From positions 2,125 through 36,234 of the forward strand of contig JAQVNZ010000001.1 of NCBI GenBank assembly GCA_028702895.1: DNA of 34,110 nucleotides, written 5' to 3'. The notes beneath the pieces were generated by a model, which was not told the DNA's origin, ran no database searches, and was given only the letters and a program-made list of their open reading frames with translations. This document shows positions 1-8,959 of this stretch, one piece after another; within the stretch, counting starts at the first letter, position 1, and every line of letters begins with the position of its first letter. Origin of the DNA: Candidatus Iainarchaeum sp. Its GTDB lineage: Archaea; Iainarchaeota; Iainarchaeia; Iainarchaeales; JAAZKV01. The translations under genes and the position numbers were made by a program.

Positions 1-2
1 CT

Positions 3-200
3 AATGGCTCAGGAAAAGTTTGTAGTTGTGCAGCAAAAGACTCAAAAGGCGATGAAATTTCAGTAACCCTTTGGAATGAACAATGTGCACAAGTAAATGA
101 AGGCGACAAAATAAAAATTACTAACGGATGGACAAGCGAATTCCAAGGACAATTACAAATAAGCACTGGAAAAATGGGAACATTAGAAATATTAAAATAG
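3..200 (+). CDS. Partial OB-fold ssDNA-binding protein (SSB/RPA-like), 5' truncated by window edge
   Basis: Frame 3 translation NGSGKVCSCAAKDSKGDEISVTLWNEQCAQVNEGDKIKITNGWTSEFQGQLQISTGKMGTLEILK* ; resembles the OB folds of the RPA at 22537..23796 (e.g. LTLWNDQ). Confidence 0.7.
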   Translation, partial: NGSGKVCSCAAKDSKGDEISVTLWNEQCAQVNEGDKIKITNGWTSEFQGQLQISTGKMGTLEILK

Positions 201-271
201 AACTTTTAAAAAATAGAAATTATAATAGAGGCCAATGGCCTCAATAATTTCATCAAACTAATTTTTTTTAT

Positions 272-460
272 TTAATCTAAAAGGCTTACTTCGTCTTTTA
301 CTCTATTTCTACCAAAATTAGCGTATTTTCGAAACTTTGTTTTAGTCCAAGCTTCGGGTTGTTTTGATCTTAATTTTTGTTCTTCTGCGAGAAGTTTTAA
401 TCGCATTTTTTCGTCTACTCCAAGATCTAGTAATACGTTACTCATTAGCTCACCCCACAA
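272..460 (-). CDS. Small hypothetical protein (62 aa)
   Basis: ORF MWGELMSNVLLDLG...; no recognised domain. Confidence 0.45.
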   Translation of the reverse strand: MWGELMSNVLLDLGVDEKMRLKLLAEEQKLRSKQPEAWTKTKFRKYANFGRNRVKDEVSLLD

Positions 461-685
461 ATATTTTTGAAAATCTCAAAAAAAAAGCTCCATAAGTATT
501 GTCTCTTAAGTAATATATAAACCTTGCTTTATATAGAAAACACTCTAAAATAATAAATAAATTCAAAGTAAAATTCATTTTTTATATTTTTGTTTATATC
601 TTTTCTAAAATACACAAAATATTGATTAGACTAACTAAACTTTGTTAATTTAATTAATTAAAAATAAGTTACTAATTTAAAAAAA

Positions 686-988
686 TCATTTTTTTATTGT
701 CTTTAGTTTTTTTATTTTATTAATTTTTTTAACAGCTTTTTTTTCCACTTTTATCTTATCGTTCACTACTTTATCGTTTTCATCTAACAATTCTTCTGGT
801 TCATCTTCAGAATCATCATTTTCCATTTCTTCAAATTCAGCTAATTCATCATCATCCAATCCAAGAGCCTTTAATTTAGCTAAATGCTCTTCTCTTGTCA
901 TAGATTCAAATTCTTCTCGCCATGCGTCCATTGCTGGAGTATTAGGAAGTGTTTTTCCTTCTGCTGGTTTTTTTAAAATCTTAGCCAT
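686..988 (-). CDS. Hypothetical protein, acidic middle and Lys-rich C-terminal tail
   Basis: Start probably at internal MAKILKKPAEGK (988) rather than 1054; low-complexity acidic then basic tail. Confidence 0.5.
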   Translation of the reverse strand: MAKILKKPAEGKTLPNTPAMDAWREEFESMTREEHLAKLKALGLDDDELAEFEEMENDDSEDEPEELLDENDKVVNDKIKVEKKAVKKINKIKKLKTIKK

Positions 989-1073
989 GAAAAATTTATG
1001 TCTATCCCGCTTAAAAACCTTACTTTTAAAAAATAAAACAAGTATATAAACCACAATAAACTAAACTTATTAA

Positions 1074-1919
1074 ATGAATGAAAATAAAATAAATTTTGAA
1101 AACTATTTAAAAGAATTCAGACAAGATCTTATTATTGCAGGATATTCCCAAAAAACATTGAAAATGTATTTATCATATACAACAGAAGTATTAAATTATA
1201 TTAATAAAAAACCAGAGTTAATTGAAGTTAGGGATATTATTGGATATTTAGCCCAAAAAAAAGATTCTGGTTGTAGCAATGCTACTTTAGCATTAATTCA
1301 TGCCGCGTTAAAATATTTTTTCAAAAATTATTTAAAAATGAACATAATTGATGAAATAAAAACACCTAAAAAATCTAAAAGTTTACCTAAAATTCTTAAT
1401 AAAGACGAAATAAAATTATTATTTAATGCGACAAAATTTGGTAGAAATAGATTAATATTAAAATTTATTTATGGTTCAGGATGTCGAGTAGGAGAAGTCG
1501 TAAAATTAAAAGTAGATGATATTAATATTAAAGAAAGAACGGCCATGATTAGAAGTGGAAAAGGAAATAAAGATAGATTAATAATATTATCAAAAAATTG
1601 GATAATTGATTTAAAAAAATATTTGAAAAAAAAGAAAATTAAAAGTGAATATGTTTTTTCTAAAAAAAATGGAACACCAATTTCATCAGATACTATACAA
1701 AGAATAATTAAAGAAAGTGCGAAAAAAGCAGGGATTACTAAAACAGTTACACCCCATTGTTTAAGACATAGTTATGCTACACACTTATTAGAAGCGGGAA
1801 CTAATATTAGATATATTCAAACTTTATTAGGACATTCTAATTTGAATACAACTCAAATTTATACTAATGTTGCAAATGAACAATTAAAAAAAGTAAAAAG
1901 CCCATTAGATAATTTATAA
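1074..1919 (+). CDS. xerA: Tyrosine recombinase/integrase, XerA-like
   Basis: Motifs GSGCRVGEVVKL, HCLRHSYATHLLEAG, LGHSNLNTTQIYTNV (R..HxxR..H..Y). Confidence 0.92.
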   Translation: MNENKINFENYLKEFRQDLIIAGYSQKTLKMYLSYTTEVLNYINKKPELIEVRDIIGYLAQKKDSGCSNATLALIHAALKYFFKNYLKMNIIDEIKTPKKSKSLPKILNKDEIKLLFNATKFGRNRLILKFIYGSGCRVGEVVKLKVDDINIKERTAMIRSGKGNKDRLIILSKNWIIDLKKYLKKKKIKSEYVFSKKNGTPISSDTIQRIIKESAKKAGITKTVTPHCLRHSYATHLLEAGTNIRYIQTLLGHSNLNTTQIYTNVANEQLKKVKSPLDNL

Positions 1920-1964
1920 AAAATATTTATTAATATAAAAATATATTATTGAAAAAAACCAGTA

Positions 1965-1984
1965 ACCCAACACTTCCACTAATA
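1965..1984. repeat. Left arm of 20-nt perfect inverted repeat
   Basis: acccaacacttccactaata; reverse complement identical to 2685..2704. Confidence 0.9.
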
Positions 1985-2206
1985 ATTTCAAACTGAATAA
2001 AATATTTTACAAAACCACAAAATAATTAAAAAAATAGTAATTTTTTGATTTTTTAAATTAAATAATCTAAAAAAAACCAAACAATAATTATGTATAATTA
2101 ATATTTTTTAAATAATTAAAAATAATATTATGTATAAATATATTTATTTTCGACAATAACTTTAAATATGTCTTTGTCGTTTATTTGTTAAAAAGGAGGA
2201 ATTAAT

Positions 2207-2518
2207 ATGAGTGTAAAATTATCAAAATTATTTGGAATGGATATTTATGATGCGCAAGCAGGATATAAAGGAAAAGTTTATGATATAATTATTAATCTTG
2301 AAAAAGGAAAATTAGAAACTATAACAACAGAACCATTAAAAGTAAAAACAAAATCTGATGCAAAAAAAATACTTGCTGAAAAAAGTATACCTTATAGAAA
2401 TGTTCAATCAGCAAACGATATTTTAATTGTTTCAAACAATCCAGTACAAGCTGTTGAAAAAGAAGAAGAATCTAGAGTTCCATATAAAACAAATACAAGA
2501 TATAGATATAAGAGATAA
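2207..2518 (+). CDS. PRC-barrel domain protein
   Basis: MSVKLSKLFGMDIYDAQAGYKGKVYDIIINLEKGKLETI; SD aaaggagga upstream of ATG. Confidence 0.75.
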   Translation: MSVKLSKLFGMDIYDAQAGYKGKVYDIIINLEKGKLETITTEPLKVKTKSDAKKILAEKSIPYRNVQSANDILIVSNNPVQAVEKEEESRVPYKTNTRYRYKR

Positions 2519-2684
2519 AATTATTTTTTATATCTAACTTTTATTAATTAATATAAGTTTAAAATATAATAAAATAAACACTAATTCTAGGACAATAATA
2601 TAAATAAATAGTAATCTTTTAATATAAGTTATAATAATTATTATATTATTATACATAAATTAGTTTTATAATTTAGTATAAGTA

Positions 2685-2704
2685 TATTAGTGGAAGTGTT
2701 GGGT
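2685..2704. repeat. Right arm of 20-nt perfect inverted repeat; overlaps GTG start of next ORF
   Basis: tattagtggaagtgttgggt. Confidence 0.9.
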
Positions 2705-3283
2705 GTGTCTGTAAGAGGTTATTTTGTTCAATATAAATTTATTTTACCTGATAATATAAAACATTCATCTTATACCTATCAAAAATTATTTAGAGCAATT
2801 TATGGTTATACTCAAGCAGTCTATAAATCAAATGGTAAAACTTATCATTATTATCGACCAGGTGTATTGTCAAATGTTCCATTTATACGCCCTGGAAAAA
2901 ATTGTGTTATAATTCCACAATCAGCATTTCAAAAATTACAAGAATTTTTTAAAACGGGACAAAATCCAACCCATGAATGGTCAGTAAAAGGAGATTGGAA
3001 ATGCACTTATTTTTTAAATGAAAAAGATATTTCTGAAAAAGATATTATTATTGCAGTTGAAGAATTATTATCACGAAAATATATTGAAGGTAATGAAGGA
3101 TTAGTTAAATTAAGTAGTGAAATTGATCGAATTTTAAACTTAACAGAAATTAACGAATCTTATAAAAATTTAATTATAAACGAAGCTCAAAAAATAATAG
3201 AAAATATTTGGTTTAAAGAAATTTATTCAAGTTCACCTGTTTTATTGAGTTTTTATCAAAATTTTAAAAAATTGACTAACTAA
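2690..3283 (+). CDS. Hypothetical protein (197 aa)
   Basis: Long ORF with coding-like composition, GTG start inside the inverted-repeat arm; family not recognised. Confidence 0.6.
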   Translation: MEVLGVSVRGYFVQYKFILPDNIKHSSYTYQKLFRAIYGYTQAVYKSNGKTYHYYRPGVLSNVPFIRPGKNCVIIPQSAFQKLQEFFKTGQNPTHEWSVKGDWKCTYFLNEKDISEKDIIIAVEELLSRKYIEGNEGLVKLSSEIDRILNLTEINESYKNLIINEAQKIIENIWFKEIYSSSPVLLSFYQNFKKLTN

Positions 3284-3410
3284 CTGTTGATTTTTATTAA
3301 AATTTGTTTTTTATCTAAATTTTTAATTTAAACAAACTAGTGTCCTAGAATTTGAGATTTTTGTTTATTATTTTTTTATAAAATTTATTTTTTTATTTGT
3401 GTTTTTTAGT

Positions 3411-3848
3411 TTAATTATTTGTTAAAATTTTATTTTTTTGTTTTATTTCTTCTTTTAGTTTTTTTTCTTGATCTATTTTAATTAATAAGTCTTTTTTTCT
3501 CCATTTTCGTTTTCCGCCAATGTTTCCAGTTTCTATTATTCCTAAATCTACCATTGTTTTTAAATAAGGGTATAAGCTTCTATCATTTTTATATTCTATT
3601 TGAAAAAAATCCCAAATTCGTCTTTTAATTTCATTCATATCTATCCATTCATCAAAAGGGATCACATTTACTAAATGATATGCTTGTGTATGTTCAGTAC
3701 AATTAATTACATCCCACACCGAAATAATGGTTTTTTGAATAGTTTCTTTATTTTCTGTATAAATTTGTGTTTCTTCACTATTTATTTTATTTGTATTAAT
3801 ATTTGTTTTTTTATTAAACAAATTTTTTAAAATTTTTATTAAACCCAT
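3411..3848 (-). CDS. Hypothetical protein, possible winged-helix DNA-binding protein
   Basis: IDMNEIKRRIWDFFQIEYKNDRSLYPYLKTMVDLGIIETGNIGGKRKWRKKD looks wHTH-like; start may be MGLIKILKN (3848) instead of 3860. Confidence 0.5.
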   Translation of the reverse strand: MGLIKILKNLFNKKTNINTNKINSEETQIYTENKETIQKTIISVWDVINCTEHTQAYHLVNVIPFDEWIDMNEIKRRIWDFFQIEYKNDRSLYPYLKTMVDLGIIETGNIGGKRKWRKKDLLIKIDQEKKLKEEIKQKNKILTNN

Positions 3849-3864
3849 CATTATAATCATGATA

Positions 3865-3986
3865 GTAATTACTTAAAAACATTACTGTAATGATGGTTAA
3901 TGATTGTAATGATTGGTAATTACTAGTTTTGTTAATTTGCCTAATAAGTTAGTATTACTTTTAATAATTTTATCTGGTAATTACCA
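3865..3986. promoter_or_regulatory. Cluster of palindromic GTAATTAC elements (candidate operators)
   Basis: gtaattac at 3865-3872, 3915-3922 and 3977-3984; cattac-t-gtaatg at 3880-3892; tggtaattacca palindrome at 3975-3986. Confidence 0.5.
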
Positions 3987-4236
3987 AAATTTATTTTTTT
4001 TATATTTTTTATTTTAAAGTGATTGGTTTATTTGTTTGCTTTTTTAATTTTTTATTATATTTGTATTTTTTTTATATTTGTGAGTACTGGAATTGTTGGG
4101 ATATTTAGTTAATGTTATATTTTTTTATTTTATTTGTTTATTTTTAATTAATGAGTGTGTATAAGTGGTGTTTTTTTTGCTTTAAATTCAAAATTAGCTT
4201 GTTTTTGTTTATTTTGGTCTTATTTTTAATAAATAG

Positions 4237-4311
4237 TAGTGGGGAGAGGATTTGAACCTCCGACCTTCGGGTTATGAGCCCGACGGGCACTCCAGGCTGC
4301 CCTACCCCACT
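4237..4311 (-). tRNA. tRNA-Met (CAT), initiator-like
   Basis: Minus strand AGTGGGGTAGGGCAGCCTGGAGTGCCCGTCGGGCTCATAACCCGAAGGTCGGAGGTTCAAATCCTCTCCCCACT; three G-C pairs flanking the anticodon loop and A1:U72 as in archaeal initiators. Confidence 0.93.
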
Positions 4312-4487
4312 TTTAATGGTTTAAATAAAAAATAAGGTTTTTTTATTGAATAAATTTTGAATTTATCTAATTTTTTAACTTATTTTTTTATTTTAAACAA
4401 TTTTATTGTTTATTTTTCGATTTCTTGCTTTTTTTATGTTTTTTCTATTATGTTTTTTGTTAATTTTCTGTGTCCAACATTTTGTGT

Positions 4488-5024
4488 TTATTCTTTAATT
4501 TTTTCTAATATTATTAATTCTTCTTCTATTTTTTTTATTTTTTTAATTGTATCTTTTTGCATTTGTGGGTCATTTAAGGTATCCATCTTGCCTCCGCATG
4601 CTGGGCAAATAAACCTATATTCTGCAGCTATTTCAAAAGGTAATCTTTCTGAACATTTTTTACAATCAAAAAAATAATATTCCGCTTCTAAGCTTTTTTT
4701 TTCATTTAATTTTATTAAATATTCTTTTTGTTTTTCAATTATTAATTCGGCAATTCTTGGTTTATTTAATTCCCAAGTATAATTGTACCATCCTGTTTTT
4801 TGATTTCTGCTTTTTTGATATGTTGCAATACCTCTAAAATGTAATTTATTTAAAATTGCTCTGATTTCGGTTACTTTTTTATTCATTTTTTTTGAAATTT
4901 CTTCATCTGTAAAAGCTTTTCGTTTTCTTTCACAAATTTTTATTAATTCTATTGTTTCTTTCCCGCCTACTATATCAAAAAAATCTTGTACAACAAACAA
5001 TTCAGTTATAGATTTTTGAGACAT
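4488..5024 (-). CDS. tfe: Transcription factor E (TFIIE alpha homolog)
   Basis: N-terminal winged helix (TDEEISKKMNKKVTEIRAILNKLHFRGIATYQKSRNQKTGWYNYTWEL) and C-terminal zinc ribbon (CKKC...CPACGG). Confidence 0.9.
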   Translation of the reverse strand: MSQKSITELFVVQDFFDIVGGKETIELIKICERKRKAFTDEEISKKMNKKVTEIRAILNKLHFRGIATYQKSRNQKTGWYNYTWELNKPRIAELIIEKQKEYLIKLNEKKSLEAEYYFFDCKKCSERLPFEIAAEYRFICPACGGKMDTLNDPQMQKDTIKKIKKIEEELIILEKIKE

Positions 5025-5045
5025 ATAGTATCTTTTTGTAGAAAA

Positions 5046-5585
5046 CTATTTTAAATCAATTACTTGTTTTCCTATTTTTGATGGTATTATTTGTTTTTTT
5101 GCGTTTTTAAATTGTATATTGAATTCATTTCCTTTTTGTATTCTATCTAATGTTATTGCTAATGCTGCGATTTCGCTGTGTGGTTGTTTAGTTACAGATA
5201 TGTTGTAATTTGAAATATGGTATACTTCTTTTTCAACTTTTTGAGAGCCAATGATTATACATATTTTTTTATTTTTTGAAATCTCCTCTTCTTTTTGTAG
5301 TATTTCTTCTCCATACATGGTTAAATGAACTAAAATGTATCCTTTTTTTTTTAATTTTAATAATTCTTCTTTCCAATCTTTAACAAATTCAACTTTAAAT
5401 GGTCCACCCCAACGTTGTGTTACATCATCAACACTTTTTTTCATATTTTTGTCTGGTTCTCCACAAATAATTATTTTTTTAGCGCCCAGTGCTCTTGAAA
5501 CTAGTGAACAATGGCTTGTTACTCTATAGTCTCTTATTTCACGATGACCATATCTAAAAACAATAATTTCTTTAGTCATATTCAT
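5046..5585 (-). CDS. tRNA (cytidine(56)-2'-O)-methyltransferase, Trm56 family (SPOUT)
   Basis: IIVFRYGHREIRDYRVTSHCSLVSRALGAKKIIICGEPD...WGGPF; gene adjacent to tfe. Confidence 0.85.
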   Translation of the reverse strand: MNMTKEIIVFRYGHREIRDYRVTSHCSLVSRALGAKKIIICGEPDKNMKKSVDDVTQRWGGPFKVEFVKDWKEELLKLKKKGYILVHLTMYGEEILQKEEEISKNKKICIIIGSQKVEKEVYHISNYNISVTKQPHSEIAALAITLDRIQKGNEFNIQFKNAKKQIIPSKIGKQVIDLK

Positions 5586-5731
5586 TTAATTCTACTATTG
5601 ATTATTATTCTTGTTGTTTTTTAAGGTTAATTTGTTGTTTTGCAATCGTTTAAAAAGATTTGCTGTGAAATTTTAATTAACCAATCATAATAAAATTAAA
5701 TAAATTAATTTTTAATTTATTTTAATTTGTT

Positions 5732-5804
5732 GGTTCCGTAGCTCAGTTGGTAGAGCACTGGACTTTTAATCCAGGTGTCCGGGGTTCGAATCCCCGCGGA
5801 ATCG
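5732..5804 (+). tRNA. tRNA-Lys (TTT)
   Basis: GGTTCCGTAGCTCAGTTGGTAGAGCACTGGACTTTTAATCCAGGTGTCCGGGGTTCGAATCCCCGCGGAATC; cloverleaf complete. Confidence 0.95.
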
Positions 5805-5960
5805 CTTTTTATTTTGCAATATATTTTATTTTAAAATAATTTTTTTTGTTTTTAATATTTTTTTTACTTAATTTTTTTGAGCGGGTCATTTTAATAATAA
5901 AAAATTATTTTTAAAGTATGCAAACTATTATAAAATCTTTTTTGAAGAATTTTTAATATT

Positions 5961-6033
5961 GGTCCCGTAGCTCAGTTGGTAGAGCACCAGACTCTTAATC
6001 TGGGAGTCCAGGGTTCAAATCCCTGCGGGATCG
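5961..6033 (+). tRNA. tRNA-Lys (CTT)
   Basis: GGTCCCGTAGCTCAGTTGGTAGAGCACCAGACTCTTAATCTGGGAGTCCAGGGTTCAAATCCCTGCGGGATC. Confidence 0.95.
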
Positions 6034-6239
6034 CTTATCTAATTTATTTTATCCTTGCTCTGGTCGTTTGTTTGTGTAATTTTTAAATAATTTAAAATTA
6101 GGTGGGGTTAGGTAGTATTTTTAAACAAAAAAAGTTAAGGGCTATTATATTTTTTTTATTTATTAATATTCTTTTATAATATTTTTTTTGTTGAAGTGAT
6201 TATTAAAAAGCTTTGCGTTAACAAATTATTTTATCTTGG

Positions 6240-6313
6240 GGGACTGTAGCTCAGCCTGGGAGAGCAATCGGCTGAAGACCGGTGTGTCGCGGGTTCAAAT
6301 CTCGCCAGTCCCA
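6240..6313 (+). tRNA. tRNA-Phe (GAA)
   Basis: GGGACTGTAGCTCAGCCTGGGAGAGCAATCGGCTGAAGACCGGTGTGTCGCGGGTTCAAATCTCGCCAGTCCC. Confidence 0.95.
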
Positions 6314-6410
6314 TTTTATTATTTTAAATTTAATTATTTTTTTTATAAAAATCTAATTTATTGATTTTATAAATTTTTTTTTAATATATTTTTATTTTTA
6401 AAAAAACTAG

Positions 6411-6433
6411 GTGAAGGGATTTTACCCCTTCAC
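6411..6433 (-). terminator. Hairpin terminator followed by T tract (minus strand)
   Basis: Minus strand GTGAAGGGGTAAAATCCCTTCAC-CTAG-TTTTTTT, downstream of the 30-aa ORF at 6472..6564. Confidence 0.65.
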
Positions 6434-6471
6434 AATTTATTTGACAAAAAACAGTTTGTTATTTTTTTTAT

Positions 6472-6564
6472 TTATTTCTTTTTCTTTACAACTTTTTTCT
6501 TTACTGCTTTTTTTACAACTTTTTTCTTTACTGCTTTTTTTACAACTTTTTTCTTTGCTGCCAT
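6472..6564 (-). CDS. 30-aa lysine-rich repeat peptide (below ORF-track size cut-off)
   Basis: Translation MAAKKKVVKKAVKKKVVKKAVKKKVVKKKK*; SD-like ggaggt upstream, terminator-like hairpin downstream. Confidence 0.6.
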   Translation of the reverse strand: MAAKKKVVKKAVKKKVVKKAVKKKVVKKKK

Positions 6565-6627
6565 TTTATATCGACCTCCATTTTTTTATTTAAAAGAATA
6601 AACATTTTCTTGTATTTAAACTTTTGT

Positions 6628-6756
6628 TTTTTTTTAATTTTAAAAATTATTTTTTTATTTAATTTTATTTTTTTTAAATTATTTTTTTATGTTGTTAAAA
6701 GTTTATTTTTTTAATTTTAAAAATTATTTTTTTATTTAATTTTATTTTTTTTATTA
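6628..6756. repeat. AT-rich imperfect tandem duplication (about 46-nt unit, spacing about 75-78 nt)
   Basis: ttttttaattttaaaaattatttttttatttaattttatttttttt occurs twice. Confidence 0.6.
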
Positions 6757-6856
6757 TTAATTTTTTTAAATTTATTATTTTAATATTTTATTTTTTTAAA
6801 ATTAGTTTTTATATTTAATAATTATTTTAATGTTTTATTTTTTTTAAAATTAGTTT

Positions 6857-7591
6857 TTAAATATTATAATCTTCATCTATGCTATGAACTTTTATTCCGT
6901 TTTCGCTTATTTCCATTGGGTGTAAATCTTCTGAATGTTTTGTTGCTCTCATTTTTCGTATGTGTAATGTTCTATTGCTTTGTGTTCCCATTCCCATGTA
7001 ATGTAATACTATTACGCCGTCTGCTACAAATTCTTCTACTCCATATTTTCCTAATTGTTTTGATTCTGGATCTATTTCTGTTGTTAATACTGTGGTAACT
7101 CCTGCTCGGGATAATAAATAAACTGTTTTTAAAATTGCTTTTCGAATATCGTGTTGTTTTTCAAAGTTCATTCCAAGTGCTGGTATTGAATCAATCACTA
7201 CGCGTTTTGCTTTAATTTTTTTTATTGCTTTCATTAATTCTAATAGTAATTTATCTAAATCAAATCCTGTCATTGGTAATGAAAATTCTTCATCGCTTGG
7301 TATTCCTATTTTTGATATTGTTCCATCTATTATTTTTACTAAATTATTATCTTCTAATTTTCGTATATTCCAACCAAATCGTAACATATCTTCTCTTATT
7401 AAATCTGGGCGTTCGTCTAATGTTAAATATATTCCTGGTTCATTTAATTCTGCCCCATTAAGTAAAAATTGCATTGCAAATATGGTTTTTCCCGTTCCTG
7501 TTCCACCACTTATTAAAAAACTTCGTCCTTCGGGAAATCCGCCTTCAATTAATTTATCAAAACCTGATATTCCTGTTTTTACCCTATTCAT
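6857..7591 (-). CDS. KaiC-like RecA-superfamily ATPase
   Basis: Walker A GGTGTGKT, TGISGFDKLIEGGFPEG, Walker B VVIDSIPAL. Confidence 0.88.
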   Translation of the reverse strand: MNRVKTGISGFDKLIEGGFPEGRSFLISGGTGTGKTIFAMQFLLNGAELNEPGIYLTLDERPDLIREDMLRFGWNIRKLEDNNLVKIIDGTISKIGIPSDEEFSLPMTGFDLDKLLLELMKAIKKIKAKRVVIDSIPALGMNFEKQHDIRKAILKTVYLLSRAGVTTVLTTEIDPESKQLGKYGVEEFVADGVIVLHYMGMGTQSNRTLHIRKMRATKHSEDLHPMEISENGIKVHSIDEDYNI

Positions 7592-7616
7592 ATTATCATC
7601 TACTTCTTTGTTATTT

Positions 7617-8828
7617 TTAATTCTTTTTGTTTTTGATTTTTATATTATATCCTTTCCAGACTATTATTGTAATAATTATAATAACAATTATAATAATTAT
7701 TCCTTGAAATGGATTATTTCCTTGTTTTTGTTCCCAGTCTTGTATTGAATATGTTTGTATTGGGATTTCAATTATTTTTGTTTTAATTGTTGCGTCAGTA
7801 TCTTGGTATTCTATTATTGCTTTTATTTTTTCAACATGTGTTGTTATGTCAGAATTTACTATTATGTCTGTTTTAATAGAATCCACATCATTTGGTGTTA
7901 GTGTTCCAATAAATTGTTTTGGTTTTTCAATTTTTCCAATGGCGGTTTCTAATTTAATTATTATGAATTCTGCTTTTCCTGCGCCTTTGTTAAATAATTC
8001 TAGTGCAATAGTTTGTTTTTTTCCTGCGATTAATTCAATATTTTCTCTTAAACTAATATCAAAATCAACTTCACCAGAAACCTTAAATCCAATATTAGTT
8101 ATTTGTTCTTTTCTTTCTCCTGCGCTATTTGTGTTTGATATTGTTATGGGTAGAGTATAATTTTTTAGGGTTGCTTCACGATTAACACTGACTTTTATCA
8201 TTCTTGTTGTTTCTTGTTTTGGTTCTAATTTTTCAATAAATGCAATTGCTGATCCAAGCGGAGTTATTTCTCTTTCTGTTACTATTCCACTTTGTGATAC
8301 TGTTCTATCTTCTTTTAATTCTAAATAAATATCGTATGCTGTACTAGTGCCAATATTTTTTACTGTGAAAATAATTTCTTGTTCTTGTCCTGGAACTAAT
8401 TTTTGAATTGATGTTTCAATCACTTTTAATAATGGTTCTTTTCCAGCAACTTTTATTGGGTTATTGGTTATTTTTCCATTTGGTTGTTCTTTAGAAGTTA
8501 TTTTTATTGGTAAGGTATATGTTAAATTTTCTGCACTAGGGTCAACATAAACTTTGAATTGTGTTAAAGCTAACCCATATTTGTTAATTGTTCCTATTTC
8601 TTTTATTATATCTTCTTTTATTTCAAAAGGGTATGTGTTTTCTAATTCTATTGTGACTTGTGTTTGGGGAATAGTTTCATTATTTTCTATTTGTATAAAA
8701 ACTGTTATCATACTTCCGGGTATTGCTGGGCTTGGATTATAGCTTATTTGGGTTATTTGCGGGGGGGATGCAAAAGCACCCATTGTTAAAACTAAAAGTA
8801 TTAATATTATTAAAAATTGTTTTTTCAT
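7617..8828 (-). CDS. Exported/membrane-anchored protein with CARDB-like beta-sandwich repeats
   Basis: N-terminal signal peptide MKKQFLIILILLVLTMGAFAS, repeated beta-rich NPSPAIPGSMITVFIQIEN / VPGQEQEIIFTVKNIG segments, C-terminal TM helix IIIIIVIIIITIIVW. Confidence 0.7.
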   Translation of the reverse strand: MKKQFLIILILLVLTMGAFASPPQITQISYNPSPAIPGSMITVFIQIENNETIPQTQVTIELENTYPFEIKEDIIKEIGTINKYGLALTQFKVYVDPSAENLTYTLPIKITSKEQPNGKITNNPIKVAGKEPLLKVIETSIQKLVPGQEQEIIFTVKNIGTSTAYDIYLELKEDRTVSQSGIVTEREITPLGSAIAFIEKLEPKQETTRMIKVSVNREATLKNYTLPITISNTNSAGERKEQITNIGFKVSGEVDFDISLRENIELIAGKKQTIALELFNKGAGKAEFIIIKLETAIGKIEKPKQFIGTLTPNDVDSIKTDIIVNSDITTHVEKIKAIIEYQDTDATIKTKIIEIPIQTYSIQDWEQKQGNNPFQGIIIIIVIIIITIIVWKGYNIKIKNKKN

Positions 8829-8959
8829 CTTTTATTCCCCCTAATTATTAAAAGATACATTTGCTTATTAAATTATTTGTTAATTTTTAATAGTTTGATT
8901 TTATTAATAATATTTTTTTATTAAATTTATTATTATTAGTTTATTTTTTTAGTTGTTAT

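Noticed and set aside
1074-1919. Integrated virus or genomic island implied by the integrase
   Set aside because: The protein looks like housekeeping XerA; no viral structural genes, att-duplicated tRNA or other mobile genes nearby.
4357-4677. Hydrophobic plus-strand ORF (and similar ones such as 6411, 6916, 7225, 7846, 9564, 13110, 15116, 26877, 31542, 32196, 32824, 33556)
   Set aside because: Antisense shadows of real minus-strand genes; Phe/Ser/Leu/Ile-rich translations are typical of antisense reading of AT-rich Lys/Asn/Glu-rich genes.
5732-6033. Tandem tRNA-Lys genes as a recent duplication
   Set aside because: Different anticodons (TTT and CTT) and diverged stems; ordinary isoacceptors.
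6472-6564. CRISPR-like short repeats
   Set aside because: The roughly 33-nt periodicity is coding repetition of a lysine-rich peptide with no unique spacers.
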